From positions 471,169 to 535,168 of the forward strand of contig NZ_FWFP01000001.1 of NCBI RefSeq assembly GCF_900172215.1: 64,000 nt of DNA. The letters run 5' to 3'. The position numbers were made by a program, and so were the translations under genes. Origin of the DNA: Ruegeria meonggei. Its GTDB lineage: Bacteria > Pseudomonadota > Alphaproteobacteria > Rhodobacterales > Rhodobacteraceae. Shown here piece after piece: positions 1 through 8,695 of the stretch (its first letter is position 1; every line of letters begins with the position of its first letter). Below the pieces are notes generated by a model that saw nothing but the letters and a program-made list of their open reading frames with translations, had not been told where the DNA came from and searched no databases.

Positions 1-1
1 A

Positions 2-118
2 TCCAAGGACGCGCTATGGCAGGCGCAGCCGGTGCCATCGTGCATCGTACAGGGCCGTCTGGGCGGCAGCGCCATCACGGTCGCCGCCGTCAACGCCATT
101 GCGAGCCGCGCGGAATGA
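2..118 (+). CDS. cobH: Precorrin-8X methylmutase, C-terminal end (partial)
   Basis: Only the last 38 residues lie in the window, in frame 2, ending at a TGA at 116-118. The tail contains SKDALW, VQGRLGGSAIT and AAVNAIA, which resemble the conserved end of CobH/CbiC, the enzyme that moves the C11 methyl group to C12 to give hydrogenobyrinate. The stop overlaps the ATG of the next gene (ATGA at 115-118), and that gene is cobI, the usual neighbour of cobH. The rest of the gene lies before the window. Identification rests on a short tail plus context. Confidence 0.75.
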   Translation, partial: SKDALWQAQPVPSCIVQGRLGGSAITVAAVNAIASRAE

Positions 119-843
119 GCGTCGGTACAATATACGGCGTGGGCCTCGGCCCCGGCGACCCGGACCTGATGAGCGTTCGGGCAGATCGTCTGTTGCGCAA
201 TGCCCGCCACGTCGCCTTTTTCCGCAAGCCGGGGCGCAGCGGTCAAGCGCGCAAGATCGTCAATGGCATGATCCCCGAAGGTGCCATTGAGTTCCCAATG
301 GAATACCCCGTGACCACGGAAATCCCATTGACCGACCCGCGTTACAATGAGCTGCTCTCGGCGTTTTACGAAGACTGTGCTGCGCATTTGAAAACCTTGT
401 CCGAACAAGGCGAGGACATTGTGGTTTTGTGCGAAGGTGACCCGTTCTTCTATGGGTCTTTTATGCACCTTTACAGTCGGTTGCGCGGAAAATCTGATAT
501 CGAAGTGGTTCCCGCGATCACCGGCATGTCCGGTGCCTGGACCGCGACCGGAGACCCGATCACCTGGGGCGACGACGTGTTGACTGTGCTGGTCGGCACG
601 TTGCCCGAGGACGATCTGTCGCGACGCATGGCGCAAACAGATGCGCTGGTGGTGATGAAAATCGGACGCAATATCGACAAGGTAAAGCGGGCGCTGAAAA
701 CCGCCGGTCTCTTTGACCGGGCGTGGATCGTGGAATTCGCCCAGATGCCAAACCAGACGGTAACGAAACTGTCCGAGGCCTGTGAGAAAGTGACCCCTTA
801 TTTCTCGATCATCATCGTGCACGGTCAAGGCCGACGACCATGA
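115..843 (+). CDS. cobI: Precorrin-2 C20-methyltransferase
   Basis: A 242-residue SAM-dependent methyltransferase of the tetrapyrrole family, adding the C20 methyl group to precorrin-2 to give precorrin-3A. The N-terminal SAM loop GLGPGDPDL is at residues 10-18 and the second family signature CEGDPFFYGS is near 106-115. A longer reading frame continues upstream to position 16, but the ATG at 115 is preferred: it overlaps the cobH stop (ATGA), places the family's N-terminus correctly, and the extension encodes only a shadow of cobH. The stop overlaps the cobJ start by four bases, so translation is probably coupled. Confidence 0.93.
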   Translation: MSVGTIYGVGLGPGDPDLMSVRADRLLRNARHVAFFRKPGRSGQARKIVNGMIPEGAIEFPMEYPVTTEIPLTDPRYNELLSAFYEDCAAHLKTLSEQGEDIVVLCEGDPFFYGSFMHLYSRLRGKSDIEVVPAITGMSGAWTATGDPITWGDDVLTVLVGTLPEDDLSRRMAQTDALVVMKIGRNIDKVKRALKTAGLFDRAWIVEFAQMPNQTVTKLSEACEKVTPYFSIIIVHGQGRRP

Positions 844-1604
844 GCGGCTGGGTCAAAATCGCGGGGCTGGGCCCTGGCAGTGAGGAACTTGTGACATCGC
901 AGGTCTCAGCAGTCTTGGCCGAGGCAACGGATGTGGTCGGCTATATCCCTTACGTTGCGCGTGTGGCGGAACGCCCCGGTCTGACCCTGCATGCCAGCGA
1001 CAACCGGGTTGAGATTGACCGCTCACAACATGCGCTGCAAATGGCGGCCGAAGGCAAACGTGTGGTCGTGGTCTCTTCGGGTGATCCGGGCGTCTTTGCC
1101 ATGGCAGCTGCGGTGTTTGAGGCGTTGGAAAACGGCCCCCCGGAATGGCGCGACATCCCCATCGACGTGCTGCCGGGCATTACGGCAATGCTGGCGGCTT
1201 CGGCGCGCGCGGGGGCGCCATTGGGACATGATTTCTGTGCCATCAACCTCAGCGACAATCTCAAACCTTGGTCTTTGATCGAAAAACGTCTGCGTCTGGC
1301 GGCGCAGGGGGATTTCGCCATGGCATTCTACAATCCACGGTCAAAGTCCCGTCCGGAAGGCTTTGTAAAAACGCTGGAAATCCTGCGTGAGGAATGCGAA
1401 CCCGAACGCCTGATCCTGTTCGCCCGCGCGGTATCACGCCCGGATGAGGCGATCCGGATATCCACATTGGCCGAGGCAACGCCGGACATGGCCGACATGC
1501 AAACGGTGGTCATCGTGGGATCATCCCTGACCCGCGTGATCGAGCGCAATGCGGCCCCAATAGTCTACACTCCGAGGTTCACCGAAGCCGGGGATCAAGG
1601 ATGA
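840..1604 (+). CDS. cobJ: Precorrin-3B C17-methyltransferase
   Basis: A 254-residue member of the same methyltransferase family; CobJ methylates C17 and drives ring contraction to precorrin-4. GLGPGSEE is at residues 9-16 and SSGDPGVFAM near 79-88; the region around GFVKTLEILR and ILFARAVSRPDE is typical of CobJ/CbiH. The start is the ATG overlapping the cobI stop. The last ten bases overlap the end of cobK, which runs the other way, so the plus-strand operon is interrupted here by an opposing gene. CobG (precorrin-3B synthase), which would supply the substrate, is not in the window. Confidence 0.93.
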   Translation: MSGWVKIAGLGPGSEELVTSQVSAVLAEATDVVGYIPYVARVAERPGLTLHASDNRVEIDRSQHALQMAAEGKRVVVVSSGDPGVFAMAAAVFEALENGPPEWRDIPIDVLPGITAMLAASARAGAPLGHDFCAINLSDNLKPWSLIEKRLRLAAQGDFAMAFYNPRSKSRPEGFVKTLEILREECEPERLILFARAVSRPDEAIRISTLAEATPDMADMQTVVIVGSSLTRVIERNAAPIVYTPRFTEAGDQG

Positions 1605-2326
1605 GTCAGCCAGTCCAGAACCTGCGTCACGCCCGAAAATTCAACCCGCTTTGGCAGGGTCGGACGGTCAATCATCAGCACCGGCACGCCCTGCACCCGC
1701 GCCGCGTCAAGCTTGGCCCGTGCGCCGGTGCCACCTGCGTTCTTGGACACGACCAATTGGGTCTCATGGCGTATTGTCAGTGCCAGATCCTCTTCAAATG
1801 TGAACGGCCCGCGCGACACAACCACATCGCAATTCGGCAGCGGCAGCATGTCCGGCTCATCCACCAACCGCAGCAAGTAGCGGTGCTGGGGTTGGGCCGC
1901 GAAATCCTCAAGATGCATCCGACCGACGGCCAGAAAAACACGCTGCGCCGGACCCGACAGCGCGGCAACAGCGGCGGCGATGTCGGGTACGTGCTGCCAG
2001 CGATCGCCGTCCTGTGCGGCCCATTCCGGGCGGGTCAGCGCGGCCAACGGCACGCCTGTCTCGGCACATGCCGCGACCGCATTGCCGCTCATCTGCGCGG
2101 CAAAAGGATGGGTGGCATCAATGACATGAGTAACCGCGGAATCGGACAGATAGCGCGCAAGCCCGGCAGCCCCACCAAATCCACCGACACGCATCGGCAA
2201 CGGTTGCGGGCGCGGGTTTTCCACCCGTCCCGCATAGGAATAGGTCGCCGGGATACCCAGCTGGGCCACAGCTTTGGCCAGTGCGTTGGCTTCGGTCGTA
2301 CCGCCAAGGATCAGGAGGTTGGTCAT
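1595..2326 (-). CDS. cobK: Precorrin-6A reductase
   Basis: A 243-residue protein with an N-terminal dinucleotide-binding start (LILGGTTEANALA, residues 5-17) and conserved THPFAAQMS and VVSKNAGG segments of CobK/CbiJ. It reduces precorrin-6A to precorrin-6B with NADPH. It lies on the strand opposite to the rest of the cluster: its 3' end overlaps cobJ by 10 bases and its ATG shares the tetranucleotide CATG (2324-2327) with the cobL ATG. A GGAG about ten bases before its start lies inside the cobL coding sequence. It therefore needs its own promoter, which must lie within cobL. Confidence 0.92.
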   Translation of the reverse strand: MTNLLILGGTTEANALAKAVAQLGIPATYSYAGRVENPRPQPLPMRVGGFGGAAGLARYLSDSAVTHVIDATHPFAAQMSGNAVAACAETGVPLAALTRPEWAAQDGDRWQHVPDIAAAVAALSGPAQRVFLAVGRMHLEDFAAQPQHRYLLRLVDEPDMLPLPNCDVVVSRGPFTFEEDLALTIRHETQLVVSKNAGGTGARAKLDAARVQGVPVLMIDRPTLPKRVEFSGVTQVLDWLTHP

Positions 2327-3524
2327 GTCTGATGCTCCGTGGCTGACCGTTCTGGGCTTGGGCGAAGATGGACTGGATGGCCTGCCGCCCGCAAGTCGTC
2401 AAGTGCTTGAGCGGGCCGAGATCATTATGGGCCCACCGCGGCACCTATCTCTGATCCCCGACAGCACCGGACAGCGGATCGAATGGCCTGTGCCTTTTGC
2501 CGATGGCCTGCCCATTCTGACCGGATTTCGTGGCCGTCCGACTGTGGTTTTGGCTTCGGGTGATCCATTCTGGTTCGGCGCGGGGTCGGTGATCGCACGC
2601 AATTTCGATGCCGGGGAATGGGCCGCCCTGCCCGGCCAATCCACCTTTTCGCTAGCCGCCGCGCGGCTGGGTTGGCCGCTGGAGGCCACCCAGACCTTTG
2701 GCCTGCACGCGGCCCCGCTGACACGGTTGCGCCCGCATCTGGCCCCCGGGCTGCGCGCAATCTTGCTGCTGCGCAACGGCGCGGCGGTGGCCGAGCTGGC
2801 CACCTACCTGACCGAAACCGGCTTTGCTGACACCCGCCTGCATGTGATGGAGGCGCTTGGCGGCGCCCGTGAACGGTCGCGCAATGTGTCGCTGACCGAG
2901 GCGTTGCTGGGCGGCTTCGACCACCCGGTCTGCGTCGGGCTTGAGGTCGCAGGCCACGGCGCCGCGTTCCCCAAGGCCTCGGGTAAACCGGATGAGATTT
3001 TTGAGACCGACGGCCAGATCACTAAACGTCCAGTTCGTGCATTAACCCTGTCAGCGCTGGCCCCGCAACGGGATGAGCACTTGTGGGATATCGGGGGTGG
3101 AACTGGGTCCATCAGCATCGAATGGCTGATGTGCGATCCGACCTTGACCGCCACCTCAATCGAGCCCCGCGCCGACCGGGCCGAGCGTATTCGCCGCAAC
3201 GCGGATATGCTGGGTCAGGATCGGCTGAACGTGGTGCATGGCACGGCCCCCGATGCGTTGACCGGCCTGGCTCTGCCCGATGTGGTTTTCATCGGCGGCG
3301 GGCTAAGCACCGCGTTGCTGGAATGGCTGCAAACTTCCCTGCCAGCGGGCACGCGTCTGATCGCCAACGCGGTGACTTTGGAGAGCGAAGCCTTGCTGGC
3401 GCACTGGCACGAAACGCTTGGCGGAGAGCTGCTGCGCATTGAACTGGCGCAGGCCTCGGCCCTTGGCCCAAGGCGCGGCTGGAAATCCGCCTACCCCGTA
3501 GTGCAGTGGAGCGTGACCCTATGA
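2325..3524 (+). CDS. cobL: Precorrin-6B C5,15-methyltransferase (decarboxylating)
   Basis: A 399-residue two-domain enzyme. Residues 1 to about 200 form the CbiE-like methyltransferase (VLGLGEDG near the N-terminus, LASGDPFWFG further on). The second half is the CbiT-like decarboxylating methyltransferase with a classical SAM motif LWDIGGGTGSISIEW at about 253-267. It methylates C5 and C15 and removes the C12 acetate carboxyl. The start at 2325 follows AGGAGG with good spacing; this ribosome site lies within the first codons of the opposing cobK. An in-frame start at 2274 would run into cobK coding sequence and is less likely. Confidence 0.93.
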   Translation: MSDAPWLTVLGLGEDGLDGLPPASRQVLERAEIIMGPPRHLSLIPDSTGQRIEWPVPFADGLPILTGFRGRPTVVLASGDPFWFGAGSVIARNFDAGEWAALPGQSTFSLAAARLGWPLEATQTFGLHAAPLTRLRPHLAPGLRAILLLRNGAAVAELATYLTETGFADTRLHVMEALGGARERSRNVSLTEALLGGFDHPVCVGLEVAGHGAAFPKASGKPDEIFETDGQITKRPVRALTLSALAPQRDEHLWDIGGGTGSISIEWLMCDPTLTATSIEPRADRAERIRRNADMLGQDRLNVVHGTAPDALTGLALPDVVFIGGGLSTALLEWLQTSLPAGTRLIANAVTLESEALLAHWHETLGGELLRIELAQASALGPRRGWKSAYPVVQWSVTL

Positions 3525-3901
3525 TCGTCGCGGGCCTGGGATTTTCGTCAGCGGCAACCGTTGACAGCCTGCGTATGGCCTTTGAGCGCGCCAGTACCGA
3601 CAGGCGGGTCGACGCGATTGCGACCGTCGCCGACAAAGAAGGCCACGCCGCCCTTGCGGCATTCGTCCAGACCATCGCCTTACCCTTACATTTCGTCGCC
3701 CCCGCCGATCTGGCGGGGCAACGCACCCTCACCTGCTCGGCCCGCAGCCGCGCCACTTATGGCACCGGCAGCGTGGCTGAGGCATCCGCTCTTGCCGCCG
3801 CCGGTGCTCTGGGTGGTCCGGGTGCGCGGCTGACCTCACCCAGACACATCTCGGACGACCGGCTTGCCACTTGCGCCGTCGCCATCGGAGGACAAACATG
3901 A
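3521..3901 (+). CDS. cobE: CobE / CbiG C-terminal domain protein
   Basis: A 126-residue small protein. The sequence [16 protein letters not shown] at the N-terminus, then [10 protein letters not shown] and [18 protein letters not shown], match the CobE/CbiG C-terminal domain family, found in cobalamin clusters. Its exact role in the aerobic route is not settled; binding of a pathway intermediate has been proposed. The start at 3521 overlaps the cobL stop (ATGA), and the stop overlaps the start of cobM. An ATG 15 bases earlier is in frame but inside cobL. Confidence 0.85.
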   Translation: MIVAGLGFSSAATVDSLRMAFERASTDRRVDAIATVADKEGHAALAAFVQTIALPLHFVAPADLAGQRTLTCSARSRATYGTGSVAEASALAAAGALGGPGARLTSPRHISDDRLATCAVAIGGQT

Positions 3902-4692
3902 CCGTTCACTTCATCGGCGCCGGACCGGGTGCCGCCGACCTTCTGACCTTGCGCGGGCGCGATATCATCGCGTCTTGTCGCGTGTGCCTCTATGCTGGAT
4001 CGCTGGTGCCCGAAGAAATTCTGAGCCACTGCCCCGAGGGCGCAAAGATCGTCAACACCGCACCAATGGACCTGAACCAGATCATGGCCGAGATCGACGC
4101 TGCACATCAGGCCGGTCAGGACGTGGCGCGGCTGCACTCCGGTGACCTGTCCGTCTGGTCGGCCATGGGTGAACAGATCCGACGACTGAAAGAGATGGGG
4201 ATTCCTGTCAGTGTCACGCCGGGCGTGCCGTCTTTTGCGGCCGCCGCTGCTGCATTGGGCACGGAACTGACCTTGCCGGGACTGGCGCAATCGGTGGTTC
4301 TGACCAGAACGCCGGGGCGCGCGTCCTCGATGCCCGAGGGCGAAACGCTGAAAAACTTCGCGCGCACCGGCGCGACCCTCGCCATCCACCTGTCGATCGG
4401 CAATTTGGACACGGTCATCGCCGATCTGGTCCCCGCCTATGGCGCGGATAGCCCTGTGGCCGTTGTCTACCGGGCCAGCTGGCCGGACGAGCGGATCATC
4501 CGCGCCACTTTGAATACCCTGAAGGACGCGCTGGACGAGAGCATCTCGCGCACCGCTCTGATCTTGGTCGGCCCGGCGCTGGCCGGAGAAGGGTTCGACG
4601 AAAGCTGTTTGTATTCCAAAGATTACGACCGCCGCTACCGCCCGCAAAGCACAGATAGCCCGTGGTCAAGTTGGAGCCCCGAGAATGAATGA
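3898..4692 (+). CDS. cobM: Precorrin-4 C11-methyltransferase
   Basis: A 264-residue tetrapyrrole methyltransferase. [16 protein letters not shown] is at residues 4-19, then [28 protein letters not shown] and [12 protein letters not shown], all typical of CobM/CbiF. It adds the C11 methyl group to precorrin-4 to form precorrin-5. The ATG at 3898 follows GGAGGA at a normal distance and overlaps the cobE stop. The end overlaps cobB by eight bases. Confidence 0.94.
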   Translation: MTVHFIGAGPGAADLLTLRGRDIIASCRVCLYAGSLVPEEILSHCPEGAKIVNTAPMDLNQIMAEIDAAHQAGQDVARLHSGDLSVWSAMGEQIRRLKEMGIPVSVTPGVPSFAAAAAALGTELTLPGLAQSVVLTRTPGRASSMPEGETLKNFARTGATLAIHLSIGNLDTVIADLVPAYGADSPVAVVYRASWPDERIIRATLNTLKDALDESISRTALILVGPALAGEGFDESCLYSKDYDRRYRPQSTDSPWSSWSPENE

Positions 4693-6013
4693 AGCGATGA
4701 CCAACCCTCCGGGTGTGCTGATATCCGCGCCCTCTTCGGGCACCGGTAAAACCACCGTCATGCTAGGCCTGCTGCGCGCGCTGGCCGAAGACGGGCTGAC
4801 TGTGCAACCGTTCAAGAGCGGCCCTGACTACATCGATCCGGCCTTTCACCGGGCTGCGGCTGGGCGGGCTTCGTTCAATCTGGACAGCTGGGCGATGGGC
4901 GACCCGCTGCTGAGTGCGATTTCCGCTCAGGCGGATGGGGCCGATATTGTGGTCGCCGAGGGCTCAATGGGTCTGTTTGATGGCGTCGCCAAACCCGGAG
5001 AATTGGGCCATGGCTCCAGCGCTGAAACCGCGCAGCGCATGGGTTGGCCTGTGGTGCTGGTGCTGGATGTGGGTGGCCAGGCGCAGTCTGCGGCAGCCAC
5101 GGCGCTGGGGTTTCGGATGTACAATCCGGACTTGCCCTTTGCGGGCGTGATACTGAACCGCTGCGCCAGCCCTCGGCATGAGAGGTTGACGCGGCTGGGC
5201 ATGGAACGTGCAGGTATGCCGGTGCTGGGTGTGCTGCCACGTCGTGGTGATCTGACTTTGCCCGAGCGGCATCTGGGCCTGATCCAGGCGGTCGAGCACC
5301 CCGATCTGGAAAGTGCGATTGTCGGTTATGCAGCCTTTCTGCGGGAACACGTGGATTTGGAGGCAATCAAAAAGGCGGCTTCCTCAGGCCCCAGTGGGCC
5401 ATCGTCAGCCGCGCTGCCGCGCCCGCCTGCCCAGCGGATCGCGCTGGCTAGGGATGCGGCGTTTTCGTTCACCTATCCGCATTTGCTGAAAGGCTGGCGG
5501 GCCGCTGGGGCTGAAATTCTGCCCTTTTCGCCCTTGGCGAACGAAGCCCCCGCACCAGATGCCGATCTGGTGTGGCTGCCCGGCGGATATCCTGAATTGC
5601 ATGCAGGTACATTGGCTGCGGCCGGAACCTTTTTGGGCGGGTTACGCAAACACGCAGAAACCAAGCCGGTGCATGGTGAATGCGGTGGGTATATGGCGCT
5701 TGGCCAGGCGCTGGTCGACAAGGACGGCGTTCGACATGAAATGGCCGGGCTGCTGGGGCTGGTGACCTCATACGAAAAACGCAAGTTCAACCTTGGATAC
5801 CGTCGGGCGGAACTGCTGGCGCCGATGCCCGGGTTTTCGACGGGGTCTGGTTTGCGTGGGCATGAGTTCCACTATTCCTCGATCCTCGATCAGCCTGACG
5901 CTGCGCTGGCGCGGGTGTTTGACGCCGAAGGCGCAGAAGGGCCACAGACCGGGTCCGTACGCGGCCATGTGACCGGCACCTTCTTTCACCTGATCGCGGA
6001 GGCCTCGGCATGA
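4685..6013 (+). CDS. cobB: Hydrogenobyrinate a,c-diamide synthase (glutamine-hydrolysing)
   Basis: A 442-residue enzyme with an N-terminal ATP-binding domain (P-loop around SSGTGKTT, residues 17-24; [16 protein letters not shown]) and a C-terminal class I glutamine amidotransferase domain with the nucleophile Cys333 in HGECGGYM. It amidates the a and c side chains of hydrogenobyrinate before cobalt insertion. The length is normal for CobB. It sits in an unbroken chain of overlapping genes between cobM and cobA. Confidence 0.93.
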   Translation: MNEAMTNPPGVLISAPSSGTGKTTVMLGLLRALAEDGLTVQPFKSGPDYIDPAFHRAAAGRASFNLDSWAMGDPLLSAISAQADGADIVVAEGSMGLFDGVAKPGELGHGSSAETAQRMGWPVVLVLDVGGQAQSAAATALGFRMYNPDLPFAGVILNRCASPRHERLTRLGMERAGMPVLGVLPRRGDLTLPERHLGLIQAVEHPDLESAIVGYAAFLREHVDLEAIKKAASSGPSGPSSAALPRPPAQRIALARDAAFSFTYPHLLKGWRAAGAEILPFSPLANEAPAPDADLVWLPGGYPELHAGTLAAAGTFLGGLRKHAETKPVHGECGGYMALGQALVDKDGVRHEMAGLLGLVTSYEKRKFNLGYRRAELLAPMPGFSTGSGLRGHEFHYSSILDQPDAALARVFDAEGAEGPQTGSVRGHVTGTFFHLIAEASA

Positions 6014-6738
6014 GTGGCTTTGTCTCGTTCGTCGGCTCGGGCCCCGGAGACCCCGAGTTGTTGACGTTGAAAGCGGTGGACCGGATGCAGAAGGCGGATG
6101 CTGTGCTGTTCGACGACCTCAGCAGCGGCCCGATCCTGAGCCATGCGCGTGACGACGCCGACCTGGTGGGCGTCGGCAAACGCGCCGGGCGCCCCTCGCC
6201 CAAACAGAATCACGTTAGCCAGTTGCTGGTGGACTATGCCAAAACCGGCGCCCGCGTCGTGCGGTTGAAGTCCGGCGATGGCGGGTTATTCGGGCGGCTA
6301 GAGGAAGAGCTGACGGCGCTGCGCGCGGCCGAGATCGACTATGAGATCATACCCGGCATCCCTTCGGCTGTGGCAGCGGCTGCAGCGGCGGGCATTCCAC
6401 TGACCCGACGGTTGACCGCCCGGCGGGTTCAGTTTGTGACTGGCCATGACGTCAGCGGCAAACTGCCCGAAGACCTGAACCTGCCCGCTTTGGCCGATCC
6501 TGATGCCACAACAGTTGTATTCATGGGCAAGCGAACTTTCCCTTTGCTGGTGAAAGCGCTGCATGCGCATGGCTTGCCCTTGGATACTCAGGCAATGATG
6601 GCTGAATCCGTTTCGACCCCGGATCAGAAACTGCACCGTGCAACCGTTGGTGCGTTGTCCGCACAATTAGAGACCGAGATCGGAACTGCCCCGGCGCTGA
6701 TCCTTTATGGCCCGCTGGCTGAGGTCGGCAATGTTTGA
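6010..6738 (+). CDS. cobA: Uroporphyrinogen-III C-methyltransferase
   Basis: A 242-residue SAM-dependent methyltransferase making precorrin-2 from uroporphyrinogen III, the branch point into corrins and siroheme. FVGSGPGDPELLTLKA is at residues 7-22, DALS-like region FDDLSSGPIL follows, and RLKSGDGGLFGRLEEEL replaces the commoner RLKGGDPFIFGRGGEE. There is no siroheme synthase dehydrogenase domain, so this is the stand-alone CobA form. It starts at an ATGA overlap with cobB; the cobF ATG lies inside its last codons. Confidence 0.93.
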   Translation: MSGFVSFVGSGPGDPELLTLKAVDRMQKADAVLFDDLSSGPILSHARDDADLVGVGKRAGRPSPKQNHVSQLLVDYAKTGARVVRLKSGDGGLFGRLEEELTALRAAEIDYEIIPGIPSAVAAAAAAGIPLTRRLTARRVQFVTGHDVSGKLPEDLNLPALADPDATTVVFMGKRTFPLLVKALHAHGLPLDTQAMMAESVSTPDQKLHRATVGALSAQLETEIGTAPALILYGPLAEVGNV

Positions 6739-7474
6739 CCTGACCTTGATCGGCATTGGCACCGGCAACCCCAACCATTTGACTTATCAGGGTGCGCGGG
6801 CCATTCGGACCGCGGACCTGATCCTGATCCCTCGAAAAGGCGAGAACAAAGCCGATCTTGTCGGGCTGCGGGAAGAGATTATCACTCAGGTCACCGACAC
6901 GCCGCCACTGATTGCCTATTTTGACATACCCAAGCGGCGCGTCGACGACGGGTATCTGCGCGGGGTGGACGACTGGCACGACGCGATTGCCTTGCGCTGG
7001 CAGAAAGCGATCTCGGCTCATCCGCAAGCGCGCAATGTGGCCCTGTTGATCTGGGGCGATCCGTCTTTGTACGACAGTTCGCTGCGAATCGCCGCACGGC
7101 TAACCCCCAAACCGCAGACGCAGGTGATTCCCGGCATCACCGCCCTACAGGCACTGACGGCAGCACATGCGATTCCGATTAATGATCTGGGCGCGCCCTA
7201 TGTCGTGACAACCGGACGGCGCATTCGGGATGAGGGCTGGCCACCAGATGCCACAACAGCAGCGGTGATGCTGGATGGAGAATGCGCTTTTCAAAACCTT
7301 GAAATGCAGGATTATGACATCTGGTGGGGCGCTTACGTGGGCATGAAAGAAGAACTGCTGATCAGCGGACCTTTGGCCGACGTGTCCGTGCAGATTCTGG
7401 AAACCCGGGCGCGGGCGCGTACGGATCATGGCTGGATCATGGATATCTATTTGCTGAAAAAGCGCGTGATCTGA
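6731..7474 (+). CDS. cobF: Precorrin-6A synthase (deacetylating)
   Basis: A 247-residue methyltransferase with LIGIGTGNPNHLTYQG near residues 6-21, LIPRKGENKADL and IWGDPSLYDSSLRIA, characteristic of CobF. It methylates C1 and releases acetate, a step diagnostic of the aerobic (oxygen-dependent) cobalamin route. The ATG at 6731 overlaps the end of cobA by eight bases. It is the last gene of the cob run; a small hairpin (GACCT-gaa-AGGTC, 7473-7485) overlaps its stop but lacks a T tract. Confidence 0.93.
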   Translation: MFDLTLIGIGTGNPNHLTYQGARAIRTADLILIPRKGENKADLVGLREEIITQVTDTPPLIAYFDIPKRRVDDGYLRGVDDWHDAIALRWQKAISAHPQARNVALLIWGDPSLYDSSLRIAARLTPKPQTQVIPGITALQALTAAHAIPINDLGAPYVVTTGRRIRDEGWPPDATTAAVMLDGECAFQNLEMQDYDIWWGAYVGMKEELLISGPLADVSVQILETRARARTDHGWIMDIYLLKKRVI

Positions 7475-7529
7475 CCTGAAAGGTCGCAAATGACGATTGC
7501 GCCCTTGCAGGCATAGCGGCTAAATGGAG

Positions 7530-7713
7530 ACGTCTGGTCCCGCCGGAGACATCCGGATGCTAAGAGGGAATTTGGTGCGACTGCCCGTTCAGTCAAGTCC
7601 AGAGCCGCCCCCGCGACTGTAAGCGGAGAGCTCCTGTTCAACCAGCCACTCCTGTTTTCAGGGGGAAGGCGAACAGAGGCATCGACCCGCAAGCCAGGAG
7701 ACCTGCCAGGCGT
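7530..7713 (+). promoter_or_regulatory. Cobalamin riboswitch aptamer
   Basis: The region holds the core signatures of the adenosylcobalamin aptamer in order: GGGAATTTGGTGCG (from 7566), CCAGAGCCGCCCCCGCGAC TGTAAGCGG (7599-7625), GGGGGAAGGCG, and the B12 box GCAAGCCAGGAGACCTGCC at 7689-7707. A closing P1 helix can be drawn: ACGTCTGG (7530-7537) pairs with CCAGGCGT (7706-7713) with one G-T wobble. It precedes cbtB by 47 bases. By analogy, bound B12 should lower expression of the cobalt transporter. Confidence 0.95.
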
Positions 7714-7727
7714 GAATCGTAACACCA

Positions 7728-7745
7728 GCCGTCGGGTGCGACGGC
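7728..7745 (+). promoter_or_regulatory. Hairpin between B12 aptamer and cbtB ribosome site
   Basis: GCCGTC (7728-7733) and GACGGC (7740-7745) form a perfect six-base stem with loop GGGTGC, ending one base before the ribosome site AGAGGAG (7746-7752) of cbtB. Its place fits the expression platform of the riboswitch acting on translation initiation, since there is no T tract for a terminator. The role is inferred from position. Confidence 0.55.
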
Positions 7746-7760
7746 AGAGGAGAACTAGTA

Positions 7761-7931
7761 ATGGCAACACAAACAAAAACAGCATCCGCCGCGCGCACAG
7801 GCTTTTTTCCGGTCATGTTCGCAGTGGTTTTGGGTCTGGGCCTCATCACGCTGACGGGTCACGTTCAAGCCGCAGCGCTGCATGACGCCGCACATGACGT
7901 GCGTCACGCAACCGGCTTCCCCTGCCACTAA
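7761..7931 (+). CDS. cbtB: Cobalt transporter subunit CbtB
   Basis: A 56-residue protein with one membrane segment (about residues 15-33, FFPVMFAVVLGLGLITL) and a histidine-rich tail: H34, then H41, H45, H49 and a C-terminal GFPCH. This matches CbtB, the small subunit of the B12-regulated CbtAB cobalt transporter; the tail probably binds cobalt at the periplasmic face. AGAGGAG lies eight bases before the ATG. It follows the cobalamin riboswitch and is followed four bases later by cbtA. Confidence 0.9.
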   Translation: MATQTKTASAARTGFFPVMFAVVLGLGLITLTGHVQAAALHDAAHDVRHATGFPCH

Positions 7932-7935
7932 GACC

Positions 7936-8634
7936 ATGTTCAGTCGTATTCTGACCAGCGCGTTGTTCGCTGGTGCTGCAGCAGGGCTGATTGCCGCCTT
8001 GCTGCAGTTGGTCTTTGTGCAACCTGTCTTACTGCACGCGGAACTGTACGAATCCGGAGAGCTGGTGCATTTCGGAGCAGAGGCGGTGTCCGCCCATCCC
8101 GAACTGCCGGGCATGTTCTCAGAATTGACCCGCGACGCGCTGAGCGTCATCTTTACCATGCTGACTTATACCGGTTACGCGCTGGTGATGGTTGCGCTGA
8201 TGTCGGTGGCTGAAGGACAAGGTCACACGATTGATGGCCGAACCGGTGTATTGTGGGGCCTGGCGGGATTTGTCGCGTTCCATCTGGCACCCGGCTTCAC
8301 TTTGGCACCCGAAGTGCCGGGCGTTGCCGCGGCTGACGTCTATGCCCGACAGGTCTGGTGGTTTGCCACTGTTGCGGCGGCGCTTGTGGCGCTGTGGCTG
8401 ATAGCCTTTGGCGGCAATCTGATCAGCTATTTGATCGCAGCTGCCCTGCTGATGGCCCCGCACCTGATCGGCGCGCCCGAGCCGGACGTATTCACCGGCC
8501 CTGTCCCAACCGAAATCGGCGCCCTGTTTGCGGCCCGCGCCTTTGGCATCGGCCTGGTTGCCTGGGTTCTGGTTGGCGCTTTTGCCGGGTATTTCTGGCA
8601 AACCGAAGGCAAGCGCGCTGCGGCGACGGCCTGA
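7936..8634 (+). CDS. cbtA: Cobalt transporter subunit CbtA
   Basis: A 232-residue integral membrane protein with about five or six hydrophobic segments, starting FSRILTSALFAGAAAGL and carrying HLAPGFTLAPEVPG and a WWFATVAAALVALWL segment typical of CbtA. CbtA was predicted as a cobalt importer from its riboswitch association; that function is family knowledge. The ATG at 7936 begins four bases after cbtB, so the two are one transcript. An earlier in-frame ATG lies within cbtB. A terminator follows at once. Confidence 0.9.
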   Translation: MFSRILTSALFAGAAAGLIAALLQLVFVQPVLLHAELYESGELVHFGAEAVSAHPELPGMFSELTRDALSVIFTMLTYTGYALVMVALMSVAEGQGHTIDGRTGVLWGLAGFVAFHLAPGFTLAPEVPGVAAADVYARQVWWFATVAAALVALWLIAFGGNLISYLIAAALLMAPHLIGAPEPDVFTGPVPTEIGALFAARAFGIGLVAWVLVGAFAGYFWQTEGKRAAATA

Positions 8635-8640
8635 TTTAGA

Positions 8641-8671
8641 AAAACGCGCGCCGGGCATTCCCCGGCGCGTT
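8641..8671 (+). terminator. Rho-independent terminator after cbtA
   Basis: AACGCG(CG)CCGGG and CCCGGCGCGTT form a strong stem around CATTC, with a two-base bulge, followed by TTCTTTTTGTTTT. It ends the riboswitch-controlled cbtBA transcript and lies about 25 bases before the next gene, which would be made by read-through or its own promoter. Confidence 0.8.
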
Positions 8672-8695
8672 TCTTTTTGTTTTCAAGGAAATAAA

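Noticed and set aside
1601..2332. Long open frame on the plus strand covering almost all of cobK
   Set aside because: It is the antisense of cobK, begins within cobJ, has a His/Arg/Gln-rich composition and matches no family. The real gene is on the minus strand.
7635..7668. Kissing interaction between a riboswitch loop and the GGGTGC loop of hairpin 7728-7745
   Set aside because: The only apical loop I could draw in that arm (TTTT between CCTG and CAGG) is not complementary to GGGTGC, so I cannot support it by eye.
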